DNA of 64,000 bases from the NCBI RefSeq assembly GCF_051622035.1, contig NC_135360.1, positions 8,298,001-8,362,000 on the forward strand, in the 5' to 3' direction. Shown here in pieces: positions 1 through 11,700 of the stretch; within the stretch, counting starts at the first letter, position 1; every line of letters begins with the position of its first letter. The notes beneath the pieces are model-generated. The model made no database searches and was not told where the DNA came from. It worked only from the letters and a program-made list of their open reading frames with translations. The position numbers were made by a program, and so were the translations under genes. This DNA is from Arctopsyche grandis (taxonomy: Eukaryota > Arthropoda > Insecta > Trichoptera > Hydropsychidae).

Positions 1-91
1 ACAATGAAATTGATACGGATATGGTTATATATTGTGGTGTTATTGTGAAAGTCAAATGTGATGAGCGCGAAAGCTGTTATGGATCCGGCTG

Positions 92-169
92 ATGTTTAGG
101 AGTCTATCTGGGGTCTGGCGGGGTTTGGGGGCGGAGGCGCGGGGGCGCAGCCTCCTGTTGAGTCGCAGC
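92..169 (+). other. Predicted mitochondrial targeting leader of TOP3A
   Basis: Codons 1-26 between two in-frame Met codons (92 and 170) encode a leader rich in Arg, Ser, Leu and Gly with a single acidic residue (starts MFRSLSGVWRGLG). The conserved Toprim strand begins right after the second Met (MKLLSVAEKND). Vertebrate TOP3A is known to make mitochondrial and nuclear forms from alternative starts, and this layout matches; dual targeting here is inference. Confidence 0.7.
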
Positions 170-3100
170 ATGAAGCTGCTGTCAGTTGCCGAGAAGAATG
201 ACGCGGCCAAAAGCATCGCCGGACATCTTTCTAAAGGAACATCTCGAAGAGTGAGTCGCATTTAACATAACCCTAACCTTCACAATACACTGTCATGCAA
301 TATGAACTATCGTTTCAGAGGGAAGGATATTCGCCGTATAATAAAATATACGAATTCGAAACGCAAGTATTCGGCCAAAAATGCAACATGATAATGACAT
401 CTGTATCAGGCCATTTGTTGACATTCGCGTTTGTCGGTGCGTACACAAATTGGCAATCATGCAATCCTCTATCATTGTTCGACGCTCCCCTTGCAAAAAC
501 TTGCCCCAAAGATTATATGAAAATAAAAGTGAGTATTGTTAATAAGTATTTAGTAAAAAATTTAATAATATTTATGTATTATATATTTAAATTTATTACT
601 CTAGCAAACTTTGGAACGGGAAGTAAAAAATTGTGAAGGCCTTATAATATGGACCGATTGCGATAGAGAAGGAGAGAATATAGGGTTTGAAATTATACAA
701 GTTTGCACTGCAATTAAACCGAATCTACAAGTTTATAGAGCAAAGTTCTCAGAAATAACGGGACCGTCTGTAAACCGAGCATTGCAAAATCTCGCAGCGC
801 CTAATAAAAATGTCAGTGATGCTGTAGATGTGCGACAGGAGTTAGATCTGCGAATTGGTTATATTGCACTCTAGTTTTTGTAATTAAATTTTTTATTAAT
901 TATTTCAATATATTTTTTATTTTTCTATGTAGGTGCTGCATTTACAAGGTTTCAAACTTTGCGATTACAAAAAGTATTCCCGGAAAAATTAGCCGGTAAT
1001 CTAGTCAGTTACGGCTCTTGTCAATTTCCTACGTTAGGGTTTGTCGTCGAGCGATACCGTGCTGTGGAAAGCTTCGTCTCTGAAAGTTTTTGGAAATTAA
1101 TAGGTAAAGTGTCGATGTTTTTAATTTATATACATTGAAACAGAGACATGTAATATTAATAGAAGTGGCTTTAGGTGTTATATTGGTGTCAAGTGACATT
1201 ATGTCCACGGACAGATCTAAATAATTTAAGCATCAGTCGTATTCGACGCTTGGTGCTCGACGTAAGTCCGATAAAACTTCTCTGTTTGTTTATATTACTC
1301 GCAAGATGGGTAAGCATCGGTAAAAATTGCACAATACATTCAAAAACACACAATAAACAACATGGGATACATTTTTATATGTAAATTGATCCGATTGTAT
1401 TTCGTGCGATGTAGCGTATTTATAGAGACGTACCGTGTAAAATTGACAACAATTATTTATTCGTAAGGGCCCCTCTATTCTTATTACATCTCTCTGCATT
1501 GACATATGTAAATAATTAGAATCATTTCAACGAATTTTTTAGTAACGCACACGTTGAATGAACTCACTGTGGAATTTTCATGGAAGCGCAATCGCTTATT
1601 TGACGAACAAGCTTGTATAGCTTTCCATGATATTTGCAATGAAAATCCACTGGCTAATGTTGACAATGTCAAAAGTAAACCGAAATCAAAGTGGCGGCCA
1701 CTACCGCTCGATACTATTGTACGTACACTCTTCAAAATGTCACTACATTTTCTTGAAAAAATAATTTTAACGCTATAAATATATTTGCATACGTAGGAAA
1801 TGGAAAAGATCGGTTCACGCAAGCTTCATATCACCGCTAAAGAAACTATGAAGATAGCCGAGAAGCTATACACCCAAGGTATCATAAGCTATCCGAGAAC
1901 TGAAACGAACATATATCCTAAAGAACTCAATCTCGGTAATTTGGTTGGACTTCAAACGGAAAATCCCGAGTGGGGTTCTTTCGCTCAGAGGATTTTAAAC
2001 GAGGGTGGACCGACACCGAGACAGGGGAAGAAGAGCGATCAAGCCCATCCTCCAATTCATCCAACCAAGCATGTAACTAGTAAGTTAACAGCTATTGTAT
2101 CGTTAGTAAAAAATACTTCAGTCGAAAGACAATTTAATCAATTGTGGGACTTTTATAGACTTGTCTGGAAATGAAAAACGGGTGTATGAATTGATTGTGA
2201 GATCATTCCTAGCTTGCTGCCAAAAAGACGCTGAAGGTCACGAAACCATCGTAGATATAGACGTAGCCGGTGAAAAGTTTTCAGCCAGCGGTCTGATGAT
2301 CTTAGTTAGAAATTATTTAGATGTATATCCGTATGAAAAATGGTCTGGAAAAGAAATTCATATATATGAGGTTTTAATTTTTCACTACAAAATATAATAA
2401 TCCTATATTTTTATTATTAATATTGTTTTGTTTTGTGTTAAAAGACAGGTCAAACATTTGCTCCTACTGCCATAAATATCGTTCCGGGACAAACTTCAGC
2501 TCCGAATCTACTAACGGAAGCAGATCTTATCAGTTTAATGGAAAAACACGGAATAGGTTTGCATCTATGTATTTCTCAATATGTTTTATTACATTTTCCC
2601 TATGAAATTATATTAAAAAAAAATTCCAGGCACTGATGCAACTCATGCAGATCACATTGAAACTATAAAAAATCGCTCATATGTAGCTTTAGCCGATAAT
2701 ATCCACTTCGTTCCTGGCTTATTAGGAATGGGACTTGTCGAAGGTTACGATGCTATGGGTCTTAGTTTCTCTAAGCCGCACCTTCGAGCAGGTCTTGAAT
2801 CAGACTTGAAAGATATATGCGAAGGTCGTAAACAACCATTAGAAGTTTTGCAACAGCAGGTATTATATATCAACACTTGCCGCACTGTGATGGACAGCGA
2901 GTGACCAGGACTTATATTTTATTCTATTTCTCCAAATATACTGAATGCAGGGTCTTCATATTTTATGCACCCCTCATTAAAACCTCTATGATTCGAATTA
3001 ATTCATTACGAAATAAAAACAATGATCAATATCAACAGAAATAATTATTTTCGCGGGAAACCTCTTGTATACGTGTCTCACAGAGAAAGAGGGAGAATTC

Positions 3101-5989
3101 AGTACACAATACATCTTATATCTATTTTAATAGCTACTGATCTACTGATCATTTTCTATTTTACAATTTTATTTTATTTGGTTAGTAATCATAGTATTAT
3201 ATTATTCTAATGTTAATGTACAGCACAATAGGAAAAAGAGCTCAAAAACCTATTTACAATTCTTATAAATGCTCATAATACATTATTTTATATTATTCGA
3301 TGTTTAAAACATGGAAAATGATTTTTATAGCTAGTTGCAATAATCAGACTCAAAGATTTTGCATTATTTTAACTTAAAACACACATTTTTAACTGGACGC
3401 TTGGTGTCCAGCACAGTGGCTAGTGGATTTTTTTGACACATTAAGGCAAATGCTAATTTAAGTAAAGCAATCCTTTTTATTCAACGCTCATTCTTATTTG
3501 ATAGGTAGCCAATTATAGGAGTGTGTATATAACAGTAACGCAAGAGGCTCAAAAGATAGATCAGGCTTTGAGCGAACGATTCAATCAAACACCTCGAAAT
3601 AGCGACACACCAACTACGATTGTAAATTGCACCGGTATGTATTATCATTTTTTGTATATTAAATGTGTATTGAAATTCAATGAATCATTGCCAGTATTCG
3701 TGATTTTTTTTCTAGTGATGAAATGTAGCAAGTGTAGAGCTGATATGAATCTCCGCACTAAAAAGGATAATCAAAGTTTCTTCGTAAGTTGTATGGGTTT
3801 TCCGCAGTGCAAGAATGCAATTTGGCTCCCGTCTTTGGTAGATAAAGTTCGAGTCACCGATGAGACTTGCGATATTGTAAGTATTATTCAATACGATTTT
3901 ATTTTACTACTATAGGGGGCGAAAGGAATGAAATGATGGTGTGCTTTAGGGCGAAAACACACTCAGTGGTAATCAGATATATTTTTATTTTTCAATGAAT
4001 TCTGCGTATCTACCAAGGTAATTGGCCCTCAGTCATAAAATAATCAACAAACATGTCTGTAGGAAATACCGTATCTTTATATCCCATTTGGCACTCCTTC
4101 TGAGGGCGAAAACACACTGAGTTGTATGTGTTTTTTTTTTAGATACTTTTAAACATGCCAAAACGCAGCGCCGCTAGCCCATATACATGGTACATAGTCA
4201 CAAAAATCACCCCCTGTAGTGTTTGCTTGACTGATCGATAACGGTTAATCCCATATTTGAAGAAATATAAGAGAAATTTGTCTGATCTCGGTTGCATATA
4301 GATGTGCAAGCTCCCAAACATATGCATTCTGCACGTGTAACTGCACCCGGATTCGTATCACTTTGAAACGATCACAACGGTGAGCCGAAGGACGTGACGT
4401 ACCATACCACTCAGTGTGCTTTCGCCCTTAATGCATGCTGTTTAATAAGACGGCCAGGAAGTTAAGTGGTACCCACCAACATGGTCGAATCGGTCTCAAA
4501 ACACAGAATGGCGAATGTTATCTACATTATCATTAAAATATTATGTGCTTTCAGTGCGGTCCAACAACGTTCAAATTGGAATTTGTCTGGAAGAATAGAA
4601 TGTTGGAAATTCAGTGTCCATCTCCATATGTCGGTTGCATCGGTGGTTGCGATCATCAATTTCTTCAACTGCTCAATATAAATAGAACTACTGCGCCTTC
4701 TCAAGTGTCGAATACTACAGTGGATAGCGGAATTGGTAGATCTATGAACACTACAAACGTCTCTGAAAGAACGATATTCAGAAACAATGTGATCAATCCC
4801 ATCCAATCGTCTGCAGATATCGGTAATTTTACGCAGAATGATAGTTCAAACCGCGGCGGCAACGCAACAGGAAGAACTTGGTATAGCGGAACGAATAATA
4901 GTAACTCGGTAAACCAATGTCCAGTTATGCCTTCGACACAAAATTGTCCGCCTCCAAACGTTTCAAATACAAACAGACAATTGAATATGCCTACGACACA
5001 AAATCGCCCAACTCCGAATGCTAATATGTCGCAAAATGGAGAGAATGATGTAGTCTGCAACTGTGGAGATTTGGCGATGTTATTGACTGTTCGAAAAGCA
5101 TCTCCGAATATGGGTTTGTTCTGTTTTATTACATTTAATATGTTACTTTCGATATATGTGAACATTTTTATATATATTTAAGTGTACTATTTTAGGGCGA
5201 CAATTTTACAAATGCCCAAAACCTAAAGAAAATGGAGGATGCAACTTCTTTTTATGGGCTACGCCTGAAGAGGGCAACACTAATACTTCCGACAACAGAC
5301 AAAATAGCTCGTGGAGCAATCCGCAACCATTCCCAACGCAACAATTCGCAACCAATTCGGCGTGGGATAGCAATAATCAAAATACTAACATAACTAATTC
5401 CAATATGAACACACTTTGGGGAGATGCTTCGGGAAACTTTGGTGCTTCCAACGACACGAATTCTCCTAACTGTCACTGTAATCTGCCCGGTAAAAGGTAC
5501 CGATGCAATTAAATGTTCTTCACATATCAACTATGATCTGGTATAAATAACGCTTTTCCGTTTTATTTAGATTGGCCGTTTTTAAAGAAGGTCCTAATAA
5601 AGGTCGTTCATTTTACGGCTGTTCGAATACAATAGCGAATAGATGTAGTTTTTTCCAATGGGCTGAAGATACGCCAATTGATGAAACCGCATGGGGTTCT
5701 CCTCCCGCTTCAACATTCGGGACGCCTCGTTAGTATCTCGGAATTCACATTAGTATCTTTTATTTTTGGTTTACTTCATATTAAAATTGATTTTTAAGGT
5801 GGAAGAGGCAGAGGGCGAGGTAGAGGACGAGGACGAGGACGAGGACGAGGCAGAGGCAGAGGCCGAGGCCGAGGCCAAAGCCCAGCTTCGAATCAAGGTG
5901 ATAGGGTTCCGGGTGTAAGGGCTAAAAAAAGATGTGGAAATTGTCGAGAAGAAGGTCATACGAGGACCAAATGTCCTCGTTTGGAGTGA
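92..5989 (+). CDS. TOP3A: DNA topoisomerase 3-alpha (type IA), 15 coding exons
   Basis: Type IA topoisomerase that passes single strands and, with BLM and RMI proteins, dissolves double Holliday junctions. Exons: 92-250, 319-528, 605-857, 933-1103, 1543-1718, 1797-2079, 2159-2370, 2445-2556, 2630-2859, 3505-3634, 3716-3876, 4555-5113, 5196-5496, 5571-5728, 5799-5989. All junctions are GT-AG and keep frame, giving about 1101 residues. Visible parts: Toprim with SVAEKND and acidic TDCDREGEN (about residues 140-148); catalytic Tyr about 355 in ISYPRTETN; a C4 topoisomerase zinc finger (MKCSKC, about 647-700); two GRF zinc fingers (GRQFYKCPKP about 888; GRSFYGCS about 1000); an Arg-Gly run; and a CCHC knuckle (CGNCREEGHTRTKC) at the C-terminus. 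ATG 92 is the first Met after an in-frame stop at 62-64; a second in-frame Met lies at 170. Family identity is certain; exon borders are by eye. Confidence 0.96.
1155..1505 (-). repeat. MITE-like dispersed repeat in TOP3A intron 4
   Basis: The 1104-1542 intron contains a block of about 340 bp that is found again in opposite orientation at about 31365-31690. The two copies share almost every base by eye, so that even incidental reading frames give nearly the same 70-residue string. No transposase is encoded. It is best read as a non-autonomous DNA transposon; I did not define its termini to the base. Confidence 0.7.
3948..4429. repeat. MITE with inverted ends in TOP3A intron 11
   Basis: The 3877-4554 intron has a left end TAGGGCGAAAACACACTCAG (from about 3947) and a near reverse complement ending at 4430 (ACTCAGTGTGCTTTCGCCCT). 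A second copy of the left end sits inside at about 4103, so either two MITEs are nested or the left end is duplicated. The interior around 4200-4340 is related to 48370-48540. Noncoding; spliced out of TOP3A. Confidence 0.7.
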
Positions 5990-6037
5990 TTTGTGATTTA
6001 AAGTGATACAGTTGACTCAATATTATTTGCGTTTGTA

Positions 6038-6043
6038 AAATAA
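6038..6043 (+). terminator. Probable TOP3A poly(A) signal
   Basis: An AATAAA hexamer lies about 50 bp after the TOP3A stop codon. The next gene is convergent, so the 3' ends face each other across about 385 bp. Use of this particular hexamer is inference. Confidence 0.5.
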
Positions 6044-6374
6044 AAATCTAATTATAATGTGCGTCCAGAGGGAGTTGACTCCATTGAAAAAAATTATGAT
6101 TTTTTGTATGTAATGTAAAATGGAAACTTTTTTGTAACTGTTAGTTTATGAAACAACATTGGTGAATCTCGATCAATTTTTTCGATAATAAGTATTAAAT
6201 GTGTTTTTTTTTTATGTTTATGTTGAATGTTTTATACTAACATTTGTAATGATATATCTAAACGTTTGAAACGGTTTTAAGTTTTCATTTATTTTATGTA
6301 CATACATATTTACATTTATAGTATATAGTTAGATATAAATAAAAACATTTATGTGTTGGAAATGCAAAGTTGTT

Positions 6375-6838
6375 TTATGCTTTTGCTCTATTTGTCCCTT
6401 TTATTTGTTGTTTTAATTGTTCGATTTCTTTCAACTGCAGCTGCGACTCTGCCGTTGTCTGTGTGAGCATGTCGAGCAGTATTTCAAATTTTAATTTCAA
6501 AAGATTGTTTTCTTCTTCCAAAGTTTTAACTAGTTTCCTTATCTTGGCACTGTCTTTTCCTGACGAGTTTGATGCCTCTAACAAGTTAAATTTTCGTTAA
6601 GTTCAGTTTTAAAGATTTTTATTGTAATTTTTAAAATAAAAATTATACCTGCAACCCAGTTTCCATCATCGAATGCTATCTCCTGCTTGGACAAATTCAA
6701 TTTGATAGATGGAATCTCAAGTCCTAGTTCACGTGTTGCAAACTCGGGCCCCAGCTCTCTATTCACGATATTGCTGTCGAACTTCCTTGCTGGAATTCTT
6801 TTGGGTGAAAATTTGTTAGAAAAAAGGGGCATTTCCAA
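6375..6838 (-). CDS. Cby: Protein chibby homologue, two exons
   Basis: Small coiled-coil protein that, in known animals, binds beta-catenin to damp Wnt signalling and acts at the basal body/transition zone. Minus strand exons: 6838-6649 and 6577-6375, joined in frame through a 71-bp GT-AG intron. The N-terminus MPLFSNKFSPKR matches the family signature; two in-frame Met codons (6838 and 6832) lie two residues apart, and the inner one gives the usual chibby start and about 128 residues, the family's normal length. The middle holds the conserved DDGNWVAE segment. The C-terminal half (LEEENNLLKLKFEILLDML) is the chibby leucine-rich coiled coil. The gene converges on TOP3A. Confidence 0.93.
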
Positions 6839-7286
6839 AGAAAGTGAGGATTATTCGTAAGAAATAGTATGGTATGATTTTTAGGTTTGTAATTTGTTGC
6901 CATGACAACAATATATGTAACTTTGCTTTATGGTCGTACATAGAGCAAAGTTTGATGGTTATTCGCATTGCGATTGATGATAAATAAATTTCAAGGCTGT
7001 AGAGCTGTTAAAAAAACATGACTCGGACTCTGAAATTCTATTAGAATCCATCTCCGATTTAAAATATTTTTTCCATTGGATTAATATTCGAATATCTCGA
7101 ACTGGTGTAAGTTATTAACGTTTTTCTTTCAATATTTTGTATTTTTTATTTATGAATTTCACATATACAGTCCCATGACAGCGAATTATTAACACCGTGC
7201 AGATTTTGCAAATTCTATGTTTAGAGCTATATATTGAAGAGTAGGTTCGTAAAATTAAAAAAAATATGTGTTTATAATGATTATAC
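6839..7286. promoter_or_regulatory. Chibby upstream region
   Basis: About 450 bp of AT-rich noncoding sequence between the chibby start and the LTR element. It should hold the chibby promoter, but I see no clear TATA box or recognisable site. The LTR element inserted about 450 bp upstream of chibby. Confidence 0.4.
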
Positions 7287-7575
7287 TGTAACGTTACATA
7301 GAGAGACGCCCCGTAGACCGGTGACGTCATGGTGACGCCGACCAATGGTGGAGTCGGGCGTTGCGGCCAATGGCTACACCCGACTCCTTGACCAATGACT
7401 ATACGGGTCATAACGTGCATGCGCTGAGCGCTGAATATTTATAAGTATGGTGCGCTCTCGAACGGTGGCATTCGGATCCTGACCTCCACCGGACGAGCAG
7501 CAATAAAGACCTGGAACCTGCCTGCGTGTTTTCTTGTACCTCGACCTGACTCCACTTACCTTTGAATACTCTTCA
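7287..7575 (+). repeat. 5' LTR of the gypsy element
   Basis: 289 bp starting TGTAACGTTACA and ending CTTCA. It contains a TATTTATAAG box and an AATAAA signal (CAGCAATAAAGACC). It is a duplicate of 12172-12460. Confidence 0.95.
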
Positions 7576-7598
7576 CTGGTGTCAGAAGTGGGATCTAC

Positions 7599-8756
7599 AT
7601 GGTTGAGACAAGGAGCCACAAAGGTGCGGATTCGGGGTCTTCATCGCTGCCGGAAGAAATGGAGCCGAATCGAGAACAAAGCCCTGGGGAGCTGAGCAAC
7701 GGAGGACGGAGACGGGAGGAGCAGAGGAGCCGGGTGTCGAGGAGCCGGGTGCCAAGGACACCGGAGCCGAGCTACAAGGAGCTAAGCCAGGGAATGGCGA
7801 GCTGCCAAGAGCAGGTCCAGTCCCTGCAAAACACCTTCGCTACGTTTTTGCAGTCCTGGGAGAAGTCTGCGACACCAACGCAGCCGAAAGCCGACGTACA
7901 TCCAGAACCACCGAGGAGATCAGAGGTATGTTACGAGAACAGGCGGACCACACAGCGAGACACGTACGGGGTGCGGCAACATTCCCACCGGTACGACTAC
8001 ACCACGTTCGACGGTACTGAACGGTGGAAGGACTTCCTCAACCACTTCGAGTTTGCTGCACGGCTGAACAAGGAGACGACGAACCTGGAGGACCGACTGT
8101 GCTGCCAACTCCGAGGTGCGGCCGCCATTTTCGCCAGTCAGCTGCCATCGACGCTGAGCTACGACGAATTGACGGAAGAGCTGGCACAACGTTTCAGACG
8201 ACAGGGCACACCGATTGCATGCCATGCGGCAGCGGAACAGAGAAGATGGAGTGCGGAAGAACCAGCCGCGGACCACGTAGACGCGATACGAGCCCTCTGC
8301 GAAGACATGCTGGAGGGCGTCCACACGAACGCCGAAGCAGTCGAACGCATGACCGTGTGCATAGCGGCGAACTCCTTCACGTACCCCAGTCTACGGGCCA
8401 AACTTGGCGCGCTCCGGATCACCCCGACTACAGCGGACGTGATAACCAGAGCCGACGCAACACGACAAGCCGTCATCTTCGAAGCGAAGGAACAACGGTC
8501 GGCACAACCAACGTCGAGAACAGTACGTCCCGACGCGGGAGCGTTCAGACCATCTCGACCGGCCGTGCGACCCCCACGATGGGTGTCATCGGACCAGACA
8601 GCGCGACCAGCCACTACTACTCCAACGTGTTGGAACTGCGGACAAACGGGACACATTAGCCGGTTGTGCCGCAAGAAGAGGGTCCGGAAGCTGGAGCCAA
8701 CGAACGACGAGGATGAAGACGACGAGGAGGAGGCGGCTTCGGGAAACGAGCAGTGA
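7599..8756 (+). CDS. gag: gag of the gypsy element
   Basis: A 385-residue reading frame starting 23 bp after the 5' LTR. The N-terminal third is charged and low-complexity. The central part resembles a retrotransposon gag capsid region (YTTFDGTERWKDFLNHFE). Near the C-terminus a single CCHC zinc knuckle is visible (CWNCGQTGHISRLC), followed by an acidic tail. It packages element RNA in virus-like particles. It overlaps pol by a few bases in a different frame; gag-pol overlap of this sort is usual in the family. Confidence 0.92.
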   Translation: MVETRSHKGADSGSSSLPEEMEPNREQSPGELSNGGRRREEQRSRVSRSRVPRTPEPSYKELSQGMASCQEQVQSLQNTFATFLQSWEKSATPTQPKADVHPEPPRRSEVCYENRRTTQRDTYGVRQHSHRYDYTTFDGTERWKDFLNHFEFAARLNKETTNLEDRLCCQLRGAAAIFASQLPSTLSYDELTEELAQRFRRQGTPIACHAAAEQRRWSAEEPAADHVDAIRALCEDMLEGVHTNAEAVERMTVCIAANSFTYPSLRAKLGALRITPTTADVITRADATRQAVIFEAKEQRSAQPTSRTVRPDAGAFRPSRPAVRPPRWVSSDQTARPATTTPTCWNCGQTGHISRLCRKKRVRKLEPTNDEDEDDEEEAASGNEQ

Positions 8757-11700
8757 TCGGCCTGTTACGGGTCAGACCGATCACCGGTGCACGCAAAACA
8801 CCCGAAGTGAACAAACTGGACGGCAGCGGCACGGCCGGCTCGTTTGTCGTGAAAGGAGAGATCGGAGGCGTGCCGTGTCGAATGGTGGGGGACACCGGGG
8901 CGTGCATCACGGTGATCAACCCGGAACTGTTCGCGAAGATCTCTCCTAAAGATTACACCGTCGTGAAGGGCCATTACAGCAGAGCGCGGCAAGCGGCGGG
9001 CCAAACCATCAAGATCCACCGATGGATACGGGTGACCCTTAATCTGCAGGGCGAAAAGTTTCCGTGGAACGTAGCGGTGGCGGATATCCAGGATCCCATA
9101 TTGTTGGGACTGGACGCACTGAGACATGTCCGAGCTACGTTCGAGTTGGGCGGAGAGGAGAAGTGTATCATCAGGGGCGTGCAACGCGAGAAAGGGAAGA
9201 AAAACGCACCTGCTGTCAAGAGCATCCGCGGGGAAGTACCCCACCCGAAGATCACGGCGTTACTCGAGAGGGCCGATATTCTGCCAGAAGAGAAACGGCG
9301 CCTCGAGACCATGATTCGGGAAAATCAGAAAGCGTTCGCCCGGGACGAGAAGGACCAAGGAAGGACCACCAAGGCGGTCCACACCATCGACGTGGGAGAC
9401 GCGAAGCCGACGAAACAGCCGCCGAGAAGGATACCGCTAGCACGGAAAGAGGAAGTACGCGCTATGATCGACGACTTACTGAAGCAGGGCGCGATAGAAC
9501 CGGGGCACGGGCCGTGGGCGTCACCGGTAGTTCCGGTCGCCAAAAAGGACGGGTCGCTAAGGATGTGCGTGGACTACCGGAAACTGAACACCGTCACCAA
9601 AATAGACTCACACCCCATCCCGAGGATCGACGACACTTTCGACCAGTTGAACGGAGCGAGCTACTTCAGCACACTGGATCTGCAGAGCGGATTCTGGCAG
9701 GTACCGGTCGCCCCGGAAGACCGCGAGAAGACAGCGTTCGTAACAGAGTTCGGTCTGTTTCAGTTCAAAGTGATGCCATTCGGGTTGTGTAACGCGCCAG
9801 CGACGTTCGTACGGTTAATGACAAAAGTGGTCGGTGACATAAGCAATGTCCTCGTGTATCTAGACGACATTATCGTGCACAGCAAAACTTACGACGAACA
9901 CTTGGTGCATTTAAACAATGTGTTTGAACGGATACAGGCAGCCGGCCTTAAATTGAATGCAGACAAGTGTCGATTGTGCTGCCGCGAGGTCGAATTTCTG
10001 GGACACCGAGTGTCAGCCGAAGGAATTTCGACAGATCCGAAGAAAGTCCAAACCGTGCGGGACTGGACGACTCCGAAAACACAAACCCAAATGCGCAGCT
10101 TCCTGGGACTGGCCACGTACTACCGAAAATTTGTGCGCAATTTCGCCGAGATCGCGAAACCACTCCATCAGCTAACGGAAAAAGGGCGCGAGTTCAAGTG
10201 GACACCGACGTGCGAACAAGCGTTCGAAAAGTTGAAAGAAGCGCTGACTACCACGCCAATTATGTCGTATCCCCAGCCGGGAGAGCGATATGTGTTGGAC
10301 ACCGATGCCAGTCAACATAGCATCGGTGCAGTTTTGTCTCAAGTTCAAGGGGGGGTGGAGAAAGTGATCGGGTATTTCAGCCGGACAATGAACAAACCCG
10401 AACAAAACTATTGCGTGACCCGAAAAGAACTATTGGCGGCAATTAAAGCCATTCAACACTTCCACCACTACCTATCGGGCTCGAAGTTCACGTTACGAAC
10501 CGACCACTCAGCGTTAACGTGGCTGAAGAACTTCAAAAGACCGGAGGGCCAGTTGGCGAGGTGGCTGGAAATTCTGGGCCAGTACAACGTGACCATCATT
10601 CATCGACCGGGGATAAAGCACGGGAACGCGGACGCACTATCGCGAAGGCCGTGTACGGAAGAGTGTCCCAAATGCTCACGCGCAGAGACAACCGATCAAG
10701 AAAACGACTCGGCCCGAACGGAACCAGTAGAACCCGCAGAACCGGAAGCACGAGTTGCCCTCGTAGGGATCTTGCCCAACGAGATGACAAACTCGACGAT
10801 CGACAAAATTGTCGAGTGGAAGAACGCCGGAACGAGACCACCGTGGGAAACAGTATCTGCTGAGGAGCAGGAACTTAAAATACTGTGGACCCAATGGGAC
10901 GCATTGGAGGTGGAAGGCGGTAAGCTGTACCGGAGATGGGAGAACACCGCGGGAACACGTCACACAAAGCAGCTGGTGGTGCCGACTGAGAAGATACCCG
11001 AAATCATGTGGGAGATGCACAACGCGCCCACGGGGGGCCACTTCGGTATCAATAAAACGTACCGAAACGTGCGCCAAAAATATTACTGGCCGACGTGTCG
11101 AATCGACGTCACCCAGTGGTGCGAACGATGCGCACAGTGCGGGGCCCACAACGGACCACACCGAAGGAATCGCGGGGCACTTCAACCGTACCTTTCGGGG
11201 ACGCCACTACAACGAATGGCAGTCGACATTCTGGGTCCACTCCCGGCCACCGAACGAGGAAACCGATACATACTGGTGGCCATGGACTACTTCACGAAGT
11301 GGCCGGAAGCGATTCCACTACCAAACCAGGAGGCAGAGACCGTAGCAGACGCCCTGGTAGAACAAGTGTTCACGCGGCTAGGCGTCCCGAACGAGCTGCA
11401 CTCTGACCAGGGACGAAACTTCGAGTCGAAGTTGTTCCGTCAGGCACTGGACCGGCTGGGCGTACACAAAACGAGAACAACACCATACCGACCTCAGTCC
11501 GATGGAATGGTCGAGCGACTCAATCGAACCATGCGGGCGCACTTGACGAAGTTCGTCAACGACGAGCAGGACGACTGGGACACGCTGGTTCCGCACTTCC
11601 TCATGGCATATAGAGCGGCCCAACACGATGCGACAGGAGCATCACCAGCAGCCTTGATGTACGGACGAGAACTGCGCATGCCGGCGGACCTACTATATGG

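Noticed and set aside
5771-5959. Minus-strand frame rich in Ser/Ala opposite TOP3A exon 15
   Set aside because: It is the complement of the Arg-Gly hexamer repeat of TOP3A.
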